Positions 19,146-28,171 of a stretch of 64,000 nucleotides of DNA are shown here, one piece after another. The DNA comes from Saccharopolyspora hordei (lineage in GTDB: Bacteria > Actinomycetota > Actinomycetes > Mycobacteriales > Pseudonocardiaceae), in contig NZ_JACCFJ010000001.1 in assembly GCF_013410345.1 (NCBI RefSeq), forward strand, positions 2,145,001-2,209,000. Reading direction: 5' to 3'. The translations under genes and the position numbers were made by a program. Below the pieces are notes generated by a model. It had not been told where the DNA came from. It saw only the letters and a program-made list of their open reading frames with translations, and searched no databases. Position 1 is the first letter of the stretch. Each line of letters starts with the position of its first letter.

Positions 19146-20735
19146 GTGTTCGAACGTCGTGGCTCGCTGCCAGCCCTCCTCGTCGCCCTGGCCCTGCTCG
19201 GTGCCGGGTGCGCGGCGCCGTCCTCGCCCGGGTCGTCCGACCCCGGGTCCCTGCTGCTCGCCGACGGCTACGAGCCGGAGAGCCTGAACCCGCTGCTGGG
19301 CTACGGGGCGGAAGGGGCCGCCAAGTTCTACGACGGGCTGCTGGCGTTCGACGGGCGTGCCGAGCTGCGGCCCGCACTGGCCGCCGAACCGCCGCAGTCC
19401 TCCCCGGACGCCAAGACCTGGACGGTGAAGCTGCGCGACGGCGTGCGCTTCCACGACGGCACCCCGTTCGACGCCGAGGACGTGGTCGCCACCTACCACG
19501 CGGCCATCGACCCCGCCTACGCCTCCACCGTCAGCTCCGACTACGCCATGCTCGCCGACGTGCGGGCGCTCGACCCGCACACCGTGCAGTTCGACCTGAA
19601 GATCCCGTACTCGGCGTGGCCGTCCAAGTTGGTGCTGGGCATCGTGCCGAGCGAGAAGCTGGCCACCCCGGAGCCGCTGGAGAACTCCGAGCTCAACACC
19701 AAGCCCGTCGGCACCGGCCCGTACGAGCTGGTCGAGTGGCGGCAGGGCGACCAGATGACCTGGAAGGGCAACCCCGACTACTGGGGCGGCGCACCGGCCA
19801 TCGGCGAGGTCACCGTGGTGTTCGCCAAGGACGACAACACCCGTGCCCAGCGCCTGCTCTCCGGCGAGTTCGACGGCACGGTGCTGCCGCCGGTGCTCGC
19901 CGAGAGCGTCGGCCGCGACGGCTACCGCACCGTGCACCACCGCACCGCCGACTTCCGCAGCATCGCCCTGCCCAACGACCACCCGGTCGCCGGTGACCGG
20001 GCGGTGCGCACCGCGCTGAACCTCGCGGTCGACCGGCAGGGCATGATCGACGCGTTGCTGGGCGGCCACGGCACCCCCGCCCACGCGCCGATCCCCGAGT
20101 CCATGGGCGCCGCCTTCGAACCGGCCGCCCGGTTCGACTTCGACCCCGAGCGGGCCAAGGCGCTGCTCGACCAGGCCGGCTGGCGGCCCGGCCCCGACGG
20201 GGTCCGCGAGCGCGACGGGGTGCGCGCCCAGTTCACGGTGATGTACTTCGCCGACGACAGCCTCCGCAAGGACCTGGCCACCGCCTTCGCCTCGGACGCC
20301 CGGGCGATCGGCATCCAGGTCGACCTCGCCGGGGTGGACCGCTCCGCGGTCCCGGCGCGCATCGGCCACGAGGGCATCGTGCTCGGCGGCGGCAACCCGA
20401 TCGACCCCGACCCGCAGGTCTACACCAGCCTGCACTCGTCGGTGATCGGCACCGGCACCTACAACAACCCGGGCCGGTACCGCAACGCCGAGGTGGACGC
20501 CGCGCTCGACCGCGCCCGCCAGGAGCTCGACCCGGCCGAGCGCGCGGAGCTCTACCGGCAGGCCCAGCGCGCCTACGTCGCCGACCCCGGCCTGGTGTAC
20601 CTGGCGTTCATCGACCACAGCTACGTGATGCGCGAGGGCCGCTGGACCGGGTACCAGCCGCCGGTCGAGCCGCACACCCACGGGACGACCTGGGGGCCGT
20701 GGTGGAACGTCGAGGACTGGGAACCGCAGGCGTGA
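19146..20735 (+). CDS. ABC transporter substrate-binding lipoprotein (peptide/nickel family)
   Basis: Encodes 529 aa. A lipoprotein signal ends in the lipobox LLGAGC, so Cys22 would be lipidated and anchored outside the membrane. The rest is a family 5 (OppA/NikA-like) binding protein: NPLLGYGAEGAAKFYDGLL, the signature WTVKLRDGVRFHDGTPFDAEDVV, and GPYELVEWRQGDQMTW. It captures an oligopeptide, nickel chelate or similar ligand and hands it to the permease pair encoded next. The stop overlaps the first permease start (GTGA). The specific ligand is not evident. Confidence 0.9.
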   Translation: MFERRGSLPALLVALALLGAGCAAPSSPGSSDPGSLLLADGYEPESLNPLLGYGAEGAAKFYDGLLAFDGRAELRPALAAEPPQSSPDAKTWTVKLRDGVRFHDGTPFDAEDVVATYHAAIDPAYASTVSSDYAMLADVRALDPHTVQFDLKIPYSAWPSKLVLGIVPSEKLATPEPLENSELNTKPVGTGPYELVEWRQGDQMTWKGNPDYWGGAPAIGEVTVVFAKDDNTRAQRLLSGEFDGTVLPPVLAESVGRDGYRTVHHRTADFRSIALPNDHPVAGDRAVRTALNLAVDRQGMIDALLGGHGTPAHAPIPESMGAAFEPAARFDFDPERAKALLDQAGWRPGPDGVRERDGVRAQFTVMYFADDSLRKDLATAFASDARAIGIQVDLAGVDRSAVPARIGHEGIVLGGGNPIDPDPQVYTSLHSSVIGTGTYNNPGRYRNAEVDAALDRARQELDPAERAELYRQAQRAYVADPGLVYLAFIDHSYVMREGRWTGYQPPVEPHTHGTTWGPWWNVEDWEPQA

Positions 20736-21706
20736 GCCGTGCCATCGGCCGCCTGGTGCTGCGGCGGATCGGGTTCGCCGTGCCGGTGCTGGTGGTCGTG
20801 GCGCTCGGGGTGTTCCTGCTCGCCGCGGCCTCGCCGTTCGACCCGATCCACCAGTACTACGGCGTGGAGCTCTACACCGCCTCGGCCGCCGACATCGCGC
20901 GGGTGCGCGCCCAGCTGGGCGTCGACGACCCGGTGCTGGTGCAGTTCTGGCACTGGCTGACCGGGCTGGTCGGCGGCGACCTCGGGGTGTCCCGCTCGTT
21001 CCGGCAACCGGTGGCGCAGGTCGTCGCCGAGCGCCTGCCGTGGACGGTCCTGCTGGCCGCCACCGGGCTGCTGCTGGCGGTGCTGCTCGCGCTGGTGCTG
21101 GGCACGGTCGCGGCGTGGCGGCAGGGCGGCTGGGTGGACCGCGTCGTCACCGCCATCGGCCACGCGCTGGAGGGCGTGCCGCCGTTCGTGCTGGCGCTGC
21201 TGTCCATCGCGGTGTTCTCGCTGGGCCTGGGCTGGTTGCCGGTGGCGGGGCTGACCGACGCCGGCCAGACCGTCTCGGTCGGCCAGGTCGTGGAGCACCT
21301 GGCGCTGCCCGCGCTGGTGCTGGGCGTGTCGCAGTCGCCGTGGCTGGTGCTGCACGTCCGGCAGTCGATGCTGACCTCGCTGGCCGAGGACCACGTGACC
21401 GGGGCGCGGGCGCGCGGCCTCGCCGAGCGGGTGGTGGTGCTGCGGCACGCGCTGCCGACCGCGCTGCTGCCGTTCGTCACGCTCATCGGCGCGCGCATCC
21501 CGGAGCTGGTCACGGGGGCGGTGCTGGTGGAGGAGGTCTTCTCCTGGCCGGGGCTGGCCGCCGCCGTGGTCACCGCCGCGACCGCGGTGGACTACCCGCT
21601 GCTGGCGGTGCTGACCCTGGTGGCGACCGCGGCGGTGCTGCTCGGGTCGCTGCTCGCCGACGTCGCCGCCGTCCTGCTCGACCCGAGGGTGGCCGCCGAT
21701 GGCTGA
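20732..21706 (+). CDS. ABC transporter permease (DppB/NikB-like)
   Basis: Encodes 324 aa with six membrane helices and the long periplasmic loop after helix 1 (FDPIHQYYGVELYTASAADI, then LGVDDPVLVQFWHWLTGL) typical of the first permease of peptide/nickel ABC systems. The cytoplasmic EAA loop (TGARARGLAERVVVLRHALP) contacts the ATPase. GTG 20732 overlaps the upstream stop by four bases; its end overlaps the next permease by eight. Confidence 0.92.
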   Translation: MSRAIGRLVLRRIGFAVPVLVVVALGVFLLAAASPFDPIHQYYGVELYTASAADIARVRAQLGVDDPVLVQFWHWLTGLVGGDLGVSRSFRQPVAQVVAERLPWTVLLAATGLLLAVLLALVLGTVAAWRQGGWVDRVVTAIGHALEGVPPFVLALLSIAVFSLGLGWLPVAGLTDAGQTVSVGQVVEHLALPALVLGVSQSPWLVLHVRQSMLTSLAEDHVTGARARGLAERVVVLRHALPTALLPFVTLIGARIPELVTGAVLVEEVFSWPGLAAAVVTAATAVDYPLLAVLTLVATAAVLLGSLLADVAAVLLDPRVAADG

Positions 21707-22571
21707 GATGACCGCGCAGTGGCGGCCCGCGGGCCGCACCCGGACCGCCCGCGCGCACCCGCGGACCCGGTACTGGGGCGCCCTGGTGACGCTGGTGGTG
21801 CTGGTGGTGGCCGCGTTCGCCGTGCCGGTGCTGTTCGGCAGCGAGTCCGTGCGCTACGACTCGGTCCGCCTCGCGCCGAGCCCGGCGCACCCGTTCGGCA
21901 CCGACTCCGGTGGCCGCGACCTGTTCGTGCAGTCGCTGACCGGGCTGCGGGTCTCCTTGCTGGTGGCCGGGACCAGCGCTGCGGTGTCCACTGTGCTCGG
22001 TTCGCTGGTGGGCGCGGTCGCCGGGGCGCTCGGCGGGTGGCCGGACCGGTTGCTGATGCGTCTGGTGGACACCGTCAACTCCGTCCCGCACCTGCTGCTG
22101 GGCATCGTGATCGTCGCGCTGTACCGGGGGAGCCTCGGTGCGGTGGTGCTGTCGATCGCGCTGACGCACTGGACGACGGTGGCCCGCATCGTGCGCTCGG
22201 AGGTGCTGTCGCTGCGCAGCCGCCCGTACGTCGAGGCGGCCATCGCGGGCGGCTCGTCGCGGTGGCGGATCCTGGTGCGGCACCTGCTGCCGGCGATCGT
22301 GCCGCAGGCGGCCCTGTCCGCGGTGCTGCTGGTGCCGCACGCGGTGTGGCACGAGACCGCGCTGAGCTTCCTGGGGCTCGGCCTGCCGCCGCACCTGGCC
22401 AGCATCGGCACCATCCTCGGTGCCGGGCGCGAGGCCGTGCTGCTCGGCGCCTGGTGGATCGTGCTGTTCCCGTCGCTGCTGCTGGTGGCGACCACCCTGG
22501 CGGTGTCCGGGCTGGCCGCGACCTGGCGCGACCGCGTGGTCCCCCGACGCCGATCGGAGCTGGCCCTGTGA
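21699..22571 (+). CDS. ABC transporter permease (DppC/NikC-like)
   Basis: Encodes 290 aa. After a basic N-terminus comes one helix (ALVTLVVLVVAAFAVPVLF), the family motif HPFGTDSGGRDLFVQSLTGLR, then five more helices. The EAA loop is VEAAIAGGSSRWRILVRHLLP. It pairs with the preceding permease. ATG 21699 overlaps the previous gene by eight bases; ATG 21708 in the same frame is an alternative. Confidence 0.92.
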   Translation: MAEMTAQWRPAGRTRTARAHPRTRYWGALVTLVVLVVAAFAVPVLFGSESVRYDSVRLAPSPAHPFGTDSGGRDLFVQSLTGLRVSLLVAGTSAAVSTVLGSLVGAVAGALGGWPDRLLMRLVDTVNSVPHLLLGIVIVALYRGSLGAVVLSIALTHWTTVARIVRSEVLSLRSRPYVEAAIAGGSSRWRILVRHLLPAIVPQAALSAVLLVPHAVWHETALSFLGLGLPPHLASIGTILGAGREAVLLGAWWIVLFPSLLLVATTLAVSGLAATWRDRVVPRRRSELAL

Positions 22572-22621
22572 CCGCGAGGAGGTACGGGAACGGACTCGGC
22601 GACGAGGTGGGAGGTCGGCGG

Positions 22622-23566
22622 ATGAGTGAGGCCTTGCTCGAGCTGCAGCGGTTGTCCGTCCGGTTCCTGCTTGGGCGGGACGTGCGGGTGCGCGCCGTGA
22701 CCGACGCGACGCTGCAGCTGCGGCCCGGCCGGGTGCTGGCCCTGGTCGGCGAGTCCGGGTGCGGCAAGTCCGTGCTCGCCTCGGCGCTGCTCGGGCTGCT
22801 GCCCGGCAACGCCGAGGTGCGCGGCCGGGCGCTGCTGCGCGACGGCCTCGACCTGCTGTCCGCGCCGGAACCGGTGCTGGCCGGGCAGGTGCGGGGACGG
22901 CGGATCGGGCTGGTGCCGCAGTCGGCGAGCACCCACCTGACCCCGGTGCGCACCGCGCGCAGCCAGCTCGTCGAGACCATCGAGGCCCTGGACGGCGCGC
23001 TCGACGCGGACACCCTCGCCGAGCGCGTCGGCCTGGACCCCGCCGACCTCGACCGGTACCCGCACGAGCTCTCCGGCGGCATGGCCCAGCGGGTCGCGCT
23101 CGCCCTGGCGCTGGCCGGCGACCCGCAGGTCATCCTCGCCGACGAGCCCACGACCGGGCTCGACCGGCCGCTGGTGCACCGCACCGTGGACCTGCTCGCC
23201 GAGACCGCCACCGAGGACCGCGCGGTGCTGCTCATCACCCACGACCTCGCCGCGGCCCGGCGGGTCGCCACCGACGTCGCGGTGATGTACGCCAGCCGCA
23301 TCGTGGAGGCCGGGCCGGCCGCGGAGGTGCTCGCCGAGCCCTGGCACCCCTACACCGCGGGGTTGCTGGGCGCCCTGCCCGACGGCGGGTTCCGGCCGAT
23401 CCCCGGCCACCCGCCGGTGTTGACCGAACTGGACCGCATCGAACGGGAGTGGGGTTGCGTGTTCTGCCAACGGTGCCCGGACGTGCCCGGCTTCGCGCCG
23501 TGCACGGGTGACCCGGAGCTCGTCGACCACGGTGGCCGCTGGGTCGCCGCGCACCCGCCGTGCTGA
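22622..23566 (+). CDS. ABC transporter ATP-binding protein (DppD/NikD-like)
   Basis: Encodes 314 aa: Walker A GESGCGKS (near residue 45), Q-loop LVPQSAST, signature LSGGMAQRVALALAL, Walker B VILADEPTTGLD and switch His in LLITHD. The C-terminal ~60 residues carry the oligopeptide-transporter extension with Cys residues (CVFCQRCP and FAPCTG), which in this family may bind an iron-sulfur cluster or metal. GGGAGG precedes ATG 22622. It overlaps the second ATPase gene by seven bases and should form a heterodimer with it. Confidence 0.92.
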   Translation: MSEALLELQRLSVRFLLGRDVRVRAVTDATLQLRPGRVLALVGESGCGKSVLASALLGLLPGNAEVRGRALLRDGLDLLSAPEPVLAGQVRGRRIGLVPQSASTHLTPVRTARSQLVETIEALDGALDADTLAERVGLDPADLDRYPHELSGGMAQRVALALALAGDPQVILADEPTTGLDRPLVHRTVDLLAETATEDRAVLLITHDLAAARRVATDVAVMYASRIVEAGPAAEVLAEPWHPYTAGLLGALPDGGFRPIPGHPPVLTELDRIEREWGCVFCQRCPDVPGFAPCTGDPELVDHGGRWVAAHPPC

Positions 23567-24195
23567 GCGCGACCGGTGTGGTCGCCGGGTACCGGCGCGG
23601 CGAACCGGTGCTCGACGGCGTCTCGCTCGACCTGCCCGCCGGCACGGTGGTCGGCCTGGCCGGGCCCAGCGGCTGCGGCAAGTCCACCCTGGCCCGGGTG
23701 CTGGGGCTGCTGCACGAGCCGTGGTCCGGTCAGGTGTCGCTCGACGGCGAGCCCGTCGGCGGCTTCCGGCACGCCACCCCGAAGGCGCAGCGCGCCGCCA
23801 TCGGCATCGTCTTCCAGCACCCGCGGCCGGCCGTCGACCCGCGGTTCACCCTGCGCGAGGTCATCGCCGAGCCGTTGCGCGCCACCGGCGCGCCCGGGGA
23901 CGTGGACGAGCTGGCCGAGGAGGTCGGGCTGACCCCCGAGCTGCTCTCCCGGCGCCCGCACGAGGTCAGCGACGGCCAGCTGCAGCGGGCGTGCCTGGCG
24001 CGGGCGCTCGCGCTGGAGCCCCGGTACGTGGTCTGTGACGAGATGACCGCCATGCTCGACGCCTCCACCACGGCGGCGCTGGTGCAGGTCGTGGACCGCC
24101 GGGTGCGCGAGCACGGGACCGGGGTGCTGGCGATCAGCCACGACGAGGACCTGCTCGGCCACTGGGCGGCCCACGTGGTGCGCCTGGACGGGTGA
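23560..24195 (+). CDS. ABC transporter ATP-binding protein (DppF/NikE-like)
   Basis: Encodes 211 aa, shorter than its partner and without the C-terminal oligopeptide extension. Walker A is GPSGCGKS; Walker B is VVCDEMTAMLD, with Met-Thr replacing the more usual Pro-Thr. The signature motif is VSDGQLQRACLARALA, that is Asp instead of the first Gly of LSGGQ. His in AISHDEDLL is the switch residue. With the previous gene it powers the transporter. The altered signature suggests an asymmetric ATPase pair. Last gene of the operon; a 131-nt gap follows. Confidence 0.9.
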   Translation: MLSATGVVAGYRRGEPVLDGVSLDLPAGTVVGLAGPSGCGKSTLARVLGLLHEPWSGQVSLDGEPVGGFRHATPKAQRAAIGIVFQHPRPAVDPRFTLREVIAEPLRATGAPGDVDELAEEVGLTPELLSRRPHEVSDGQLQRACLARALALEPRYVVCDEMTAMLDASTTAALVQVVDRRVREHGTGVLAISHDEDLLGHWAAHVVRLDG

Positions 24196-24326
24196 ACGGT
24201 GCCGCCTCCGCGCCGCCCAGGACCGCCGGGTGCGGGAGCGGCGCGCGGGGCGGGTGTGACAAGGTGGGGCACTGCGCGGTCGCGGGGGACCGCTCGGCAA
24301 GTGACGACGGACCCGAGGAGTCGACG

Positions 24327-24485
24327 GTGAACGAGGGCGAAGGCACCACATTCATGCAGTGGCGGGAGCGGGCCCAGACCGAGGTGCGCGACGACCGCCC
24401 CAAGATGCGCGCGGTGATGATCACCGCGGCAGCCGTGGTCATCATCGGGATCGTGGTGGGAGCCCTGTTCCTGCTGCTGTCCTGA
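24327..24485 (+). CDS. Small single-pass membrane protein
   Basis: Encodes 52 aa. A charged N-terminus (EGEGTTFMQWRERAQTEVRDD) precedes one hydrophobic helix (residues about 30-51, VMITAAAVVIIGIVVGALFL). GTG 24327 has GAGGAG about 7 nt upstream, and codon use is normal for the window, so it looks real. Function unknown. A strong bidirectional hairpin follows. Confidence 0.65.
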   Translation: MNEGEGTTFMQWRERAQTEVRDDRPKMRAVMITAAAVVIIGIVVGALFLLLS

Positions 24486-24494
24486 CGCTCCGGC

Positions 24495-24528
24495 GAGCGC
24501 GCGGCCGCCCGGGCGCGGCCGCGCGCTC
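24495..24528. terminator. Bidirectional hairpin terminator
   Basis: Perfect 14-bp stem GAGCGCGCGGCCGC / GCGGCCGCGCGCTC with a 6-nt loop, between the convergent small membrane gene (stop 24485) and the CNNM gene (stop 24543). Confidence 0.8.
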
Positions 24529-24542
24529 CCACCGCCGTTCTC

Positions 24543-25835
24543 TCAGCTCTGGTCGTCGAGCCGGGTGACCCGCAGCTGGGACACCCGGTGTCCTTCCATC
24601 GCCCGGACGGTGAAGCGGTACCCGAGCGCGTCCGCGGAGTCGCCCTCCTCCGGGACCCGGCCGAGGAGGCTGACCACGAACCCCGCCACGGTGTCGAACG
24701 GCCCGTCCGGCAGGCGGATGCCGGTCTGCTGCTCGAAGTCGCTGCGGTGCAGCAGCCCGTCGACCTCGTAGCTGCCGTCGGCCTTCGCGCCCGCGGGGGC
24801 CGCGCTCGGGTCGTACTCGTCCCAGATCTCGCCGACGACCTCCTCCACGAGGTCCTCGACGGTGACGATGCCCGCCGTCCCGCCGTACTCGTCGACCACC
24901 ACCGCCAGGTGCCCGCCGCGCCGCCGCCGCATCTGCGACAGCGTGGCCAGCACGGGCTTGCTCGCCGGCAGCGCGATCACCGGGCGGGTCAGGTCGCCGA
25001 CCGTGCGCGCGTCGCCGCGGTGCGCGCGGGTGAGCAGGTCGCGCACGTGGATGAAGCCCACGACGTCGTCGGCGGTCTCGCGGATGACCGGGTACCGGGA
25101 GTGCGGCTTGTCCGCCACCGCCTCGATCGCCTCGGAGACCGGCGTGGTGACGTCCAGGAAGTCCACCTCGGTGCGCGGCACCATCACCTCGCCGAGCACC
25201 CGGTCGGTGGCCCGGAACGCGTCGCTGAGCAACCGGCGCTCCTCCACGGTCAGCTGCTCGTTGGTGCGCACCATGTCGCGCAGCTCCTCCTCGCTGACCG
25301 GCTCCTCGTGCGCGCGGGGGTCCATGCCGAGCAGCCGCACCACCCCGTTGGTGGACTTCGACAGCAGCCAGATCACCGGGCGCGACAGGCTCGCCAGCCG
25401 GTCCAGCACCCCGGCCGTGGCCAGCGAGACGCCCTCGGGCTTCTGCAGCGCCAGCCGCTTGGGCACCAGCTCGCCGAGCACCAGCGACAGGTAGGACACG
25501 AACAGCGTCACCAGGATCAGCGCGATCGACGCGGCCAGCCCGATCGGCAGCCCCCACCCGGCCAGCACCGGCTCCAGCCGCACCGCGATGGTCGCGCCGC
25601 CGTAGCTGGAGGCGAAGAACCCGGCGAAGGTGACGCCGATCTGGACCGCGGAGAGGAAGCGGTTGGAGTCGGCCCGCAGCTTCGCCACGCGGGCACCGCG
25701 CCGGTCGCGCTCGGCGAACTTGCGCACCTGGCTCTCGCGCAGCGACACCAGCGCGATCTCCGCGGCCGCGAAGTACCCGCCGACCAGGACGAACAACAAC
25801 ACCAAAGCGAGGTTCCAGACAACACCGCCCACCAC
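24543..25835 (-). CDS. CNNM/CorC family membrane protein (hemolysin family)
   Basis: Encodes 430 aa in three parts: an N-terminal CNNM (DUF21) domain with about four membrane helices (1-190, including GYFAAAEIALVSLRESQV), a CBS pair (about 205-330, with VMVPRTEVDFLDV and HLAVVVDEYGGTAGIVT), and a C-terminal CorC_HlyC domain (about 345-425, GRVPEEGDSA). Such proteins act in magnesium and possibly cobalt efflux; the hemolysin label is historical. The start is one of two adjacent GTGs (25835/25832) after AGAGGA. Related genes often come as tandem pairs, but only one copy is present here. Confidence 0.9.
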   Translation of the reverse strand: MVGGVVWNLALVLLFVLVGGYFAAAEIALVSLRESQVRKFAERDRRGARVAKLRADSNRFLSAVQIGVTFAGFFASSYGGATIAVRLEPVLAGWGLPIGLAASIALILVTLFVSYLSLVLGELVPKRLALQKPEGVSLATAGVLDRLASLSRPVIWLLSKSTNGVVRLLGMDPRAHEEPVSEEELRDMVRTNEQLTVEERRLLSDAFRATDRVLGEVMVPRTEVDFLDVTTPVSEAIEAVADKPHSRYPVIRETADDVVGFIHVRDLLTRAHRGDARTVGDLTRPVIALPASKPVLATLSQMRRRRGGHLAVVVDEYGGTAGIVTVEDLVEEVVGEIWDEYDPSAAPAGAKADGSYEVDGLLHRSDFEQQTGIRLPDGPFDTVAGFVVSLLGRVPEEGDSADALGYRFTVRAMEGHRVSQLRVTRLDDQS

Positions 25836-25919
25836 TCGATCCTCTCACCCGCAGCGCCCTCGCGAGAGCTGCTGCGGACGGCGCGGCGGTCGTGGCCGGC
25901 CCCCGGCGCGGCGCCTCGC

Positions 25920-26597
25920 TCAGCCGACCGAGCGCCAGTACTGGCGCCGCTGCGCGTCGCGCACCACGATGCCGTGCTCGGCCAGTTCGGCGCGCAGCAG
26001 GGCGGCTTCCTTGCGGTCGCGCTTGCGCAGCGCGCGTTCCCGGTCGGCCATCAGCACGTTGACCCGCAGCGGCAGCTCGGAGTCCTCCTCGTCCCACAGC
26101 CGGTACTCGTGCGGGTCACCGTCGTGCCACGGGTAGCCGTGCTCGGTGAAGGCCGTGCGCAGTGCCGCGCGGTCCAGATCGGACCGCCGGCGGGCGAGCT
26201 CGGCACCGGAGGCGTCCAGCACCACGAAGTCCCTGCCGTCGACGAAGACCGCGTCGACGTCACCGCGGTCGAGGTGCTGCTCGGACCGGCCCACCCGCAA
26301 CGTGATCCGCTGCGGCGACACGGTGACGTTCAACCGCTCCTGCGCGAACAGCCCGGCGAACCCGAAGCCGATGAGCGCGCCGATCGCGACGGCGCCGACC
26401 GTGCCCTGCGGGTCCGGCACCGACGCGGCCAGCTCGAACACGCCCTGGAACGGGGCCCACGACAACCCGGCGACCCAGCCCGACGCCCACCGGAGCAGGA
26501 GCCCCACCAACGCGCCGGCGACCGGGCAGATGATCCACATGGCACGGCGCAGCAGCGCGTGCTCGGCCACTGTGGTCGGAGCGGGTTCGCTAGCCAT
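25920..26597 (-). CDS. YqeB-like membrane protein
   Basis: Encodes 225 aa with two hydrophobic helices in the first half (about 20-42 and 65-90), then a soluble half containing VTVSPQRITLRV, VDAVFVDGRDFVVLDASG and RRRSDLDRAALRTAF, typical of YqeB-type proteins. Function unknown. ATG 26597 is preceded by GACAAT with a 6-nt gap, so a leaderless transcript is likely. It lies 84 nt from the CNNM gene on the same strand. Confidence 0.75.
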   Translation of the reverse strand: MASEPAPTTVAEHALLRRAMWIICPVAGALVGLLLRWASGWVAGLSWAPFQGVFELAASVPDPQGTVGAVAIGALIGFGFAGLFAQERLNVTVSPQRITLRVGRSEQHLDRGDVDAVFVDGRDFVVLDASGAELARRRSDLDRAALRTAFTEHGYPWHDGDPHEYRLWDEEDSELPLRVNVLMADRERALRKRDRKEAALLRAELAEHGIVVRDAQRRQYWRSVG

Positions 26598-26651
26598 GCC
26601 CCCATTGTCGCCGTGCCGCTGCTCGGGACCTGACGCGCCCGCGAACAGCAG

Positions 26652-26686
26652 CGGGCCCGGGACACCGCGGTGGCGTCCCGGGCCCG
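26652..26686. terminator. Hairpin terminator after the carboxypeptidase gene
   Basis: Perfect 12-bp stem CGGGCCCGGGAC / GTCCCGGGCCCG with an 11-nt loop, 20 nt past the stop of the minus-strand M14 gene. Confidence 0.75.
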
Positions 26687-26705
26687 GTACCCCTCTCTCG
26701 TCAGG

Positions 26706-27965
26706 TCATGCGCCCGCCTCGCGGAGCAGGATGTCCACCGCCGCGTCGTTGCGCGCGGTCTCCTCCTCGATCACGTCCGCCGGCGGGTAGAAGCCGTCGA
26801 GGCCGCCGCCGTTGGCCGGGTACATCTCGAAGGTGTAGGCCAGGATCTTGTGCTGGCCCCACATCCAGTCGAGGCTGTCGCCGTCGGTGATGTAGAGGTC
26901 GCTGGACTGCTGCGGGGTGTAGCCGTTGGTCTGGGCCATCTCCTCGCCGACCCGCGCGAACCGGTCGTACTCCTCCTGCGTCATGCCCTCGGTGACGTCG
27001 TCCTGGGTGTGCCCGAACGGCCACAGCACCAGCTCGGAGTAGGTGTGGAAGTCGATCGCGGCCTTGATCTGCTGGGTGCCGCTCACCACGCGGGAGTCGA
27101 TGAAGTCGCGCATCGCCGCGGTCTCCGGCGCCGACCACGCCGCGCTGCCCCGGTAGTCCTCGGCGTCGGGGTCGTCGCTGGAGCCGCCGCAGCAGCCCCA
27201 CTTGAAACCCCAGTTGCGGTTGACGTCGGTGCCGGTGTCCTGCCGGTTCTTCCGCCAGCCCTGGAACTCACCGGACTCGACGTCGTAGGCCGAGCCGTCC
27301 GGGTTGACGATCGGGATCACCCAGATCTCCCGGTTGTCCACCGCCTCCGTCACCGCCTGGTCCGAGCCGTAGCCGTCGGTGAAGCGGTTGGCGATGCGCA
27401 GGCACATCTCGGTGGTGAGGTGCTCGCGGGCGTGCTGGTTGCAGTCGAAGAGCACCTCGGGCTCGTCCTCGTCCTGCCCGACGTTGTCGCTGATCTTCAG
27501 CACCGGGATGTCGCGGCCCTCGAAGGACTTCCCGATGCTGGACTTCTCGGCGATGTCGGGGTGGTCGCTGACGATCTGGTCGAGCTCGGCGACGGTCTCG
27601 TCGTAGGTGTGGTAGCCCTCGTAGCCGGGCGGGAAGTCACCGGGTCGGGCCTGGCCGCGGTTGATCCGCTGCAGCGCCTCGCTGACCGGGACGCCCTCGC
27701 CGAGGGCGAACCCGGCGGCCCGCAGCCGCTCGGCCTGCTCCGGGGTCGCCTCCACGGTGGCCACGCCGTCGCGGACACCGATGACCTGGGCGCCGGTGCG
27801 GTTGATCTCGGTGCGGCTGGTGCTGTCGGTGCCCGGGACGGTGTAGATCGCCGGGTCCTGCGCGGTGGGTGCCGGCTCCGCGGACACGCTGGCCGAGACG
27901 GGGGCCAGCAGGGCCAGGCACGCGGCGGCCGCCACAGCCGCTGCCTTGCGCCGTGAGCTGAACAT
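26706..27965 (-). CDS. Secreted zinc carboxypeptidase, M14 family
   Basis: Encodes 419 aa. A Sec signal (residues 1-29, [18 protein letters not shown] then ASVSA) directs export. A propeptide-like region (about 30-115) follows, then the M14 catalytic domain. Zinc ligands are His178 and Glu181 (HARE) and His307 (DFHTYSE); the general base is Glu380 in YTFEMYP; substrate-binding NPDGSAYD and RKNRQ are also present. It removes C-terminal residues from extracellular peptides. Two adjacent Cys (WGCCGG) may form a disulfide with Cys elsewhere. GGAGA precedes ATG 27965. It is divergent from hisD. Confidence 0.93.
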   Translation of the reverse strand: MFSSRRKAAAVAAAACLALLAPVSASVSAEPAPTAQDPAIYTVPGTDSTSRTEINRTGAQVIGVRDGVATVEATPEQAERLRAAGFALGEGVPVSEALQRINRGQARPGDFPPGYEGYHTYDETVAELDQIVSDHPDIAEKSSIGKSFEGRDIPVLKISDNVGQDEDEPEVLFDCNQHAREHLTTEMCLRIANRFTDGYGSDQAVTEAVDNREIWVIPIVNPDGSAYDVESGEFQGWRKNRQDTGTDVNRNWGFKWGCCGGSSDDPDAEDYRGSAAWSAPETAAMRDFIDSRVVSGTQQIKAAIDFHTYSELVLWPFGHTQDDVTEGMTQEEYDRFARVGEEMAQTNGYTPQQSSDLYITDGDSLDWMWGQHKILAYTFEMYPANGGGLDGFYPPADVIEEETARNDAAVDILLREAGA

Positions 27966-28171
27966 CGGGTCTCCGATCGATCACTGGTGGTGACGTGGAG
28001 AGGTTGGAGGACGGCCCAGGTGTTGGCAAGCCACTGGCGAACAATGGTCGCCCGTTGACGTCTTCCCGTTCGGTGGACGTCGGGTGTGACCGCCGACCGG
28101 GTTCGGGGACAGCCCGTGACGTCGGCGATTACCCTGGTCGGTGCAACCTCGATGCCATGGGAAGGACGCTC

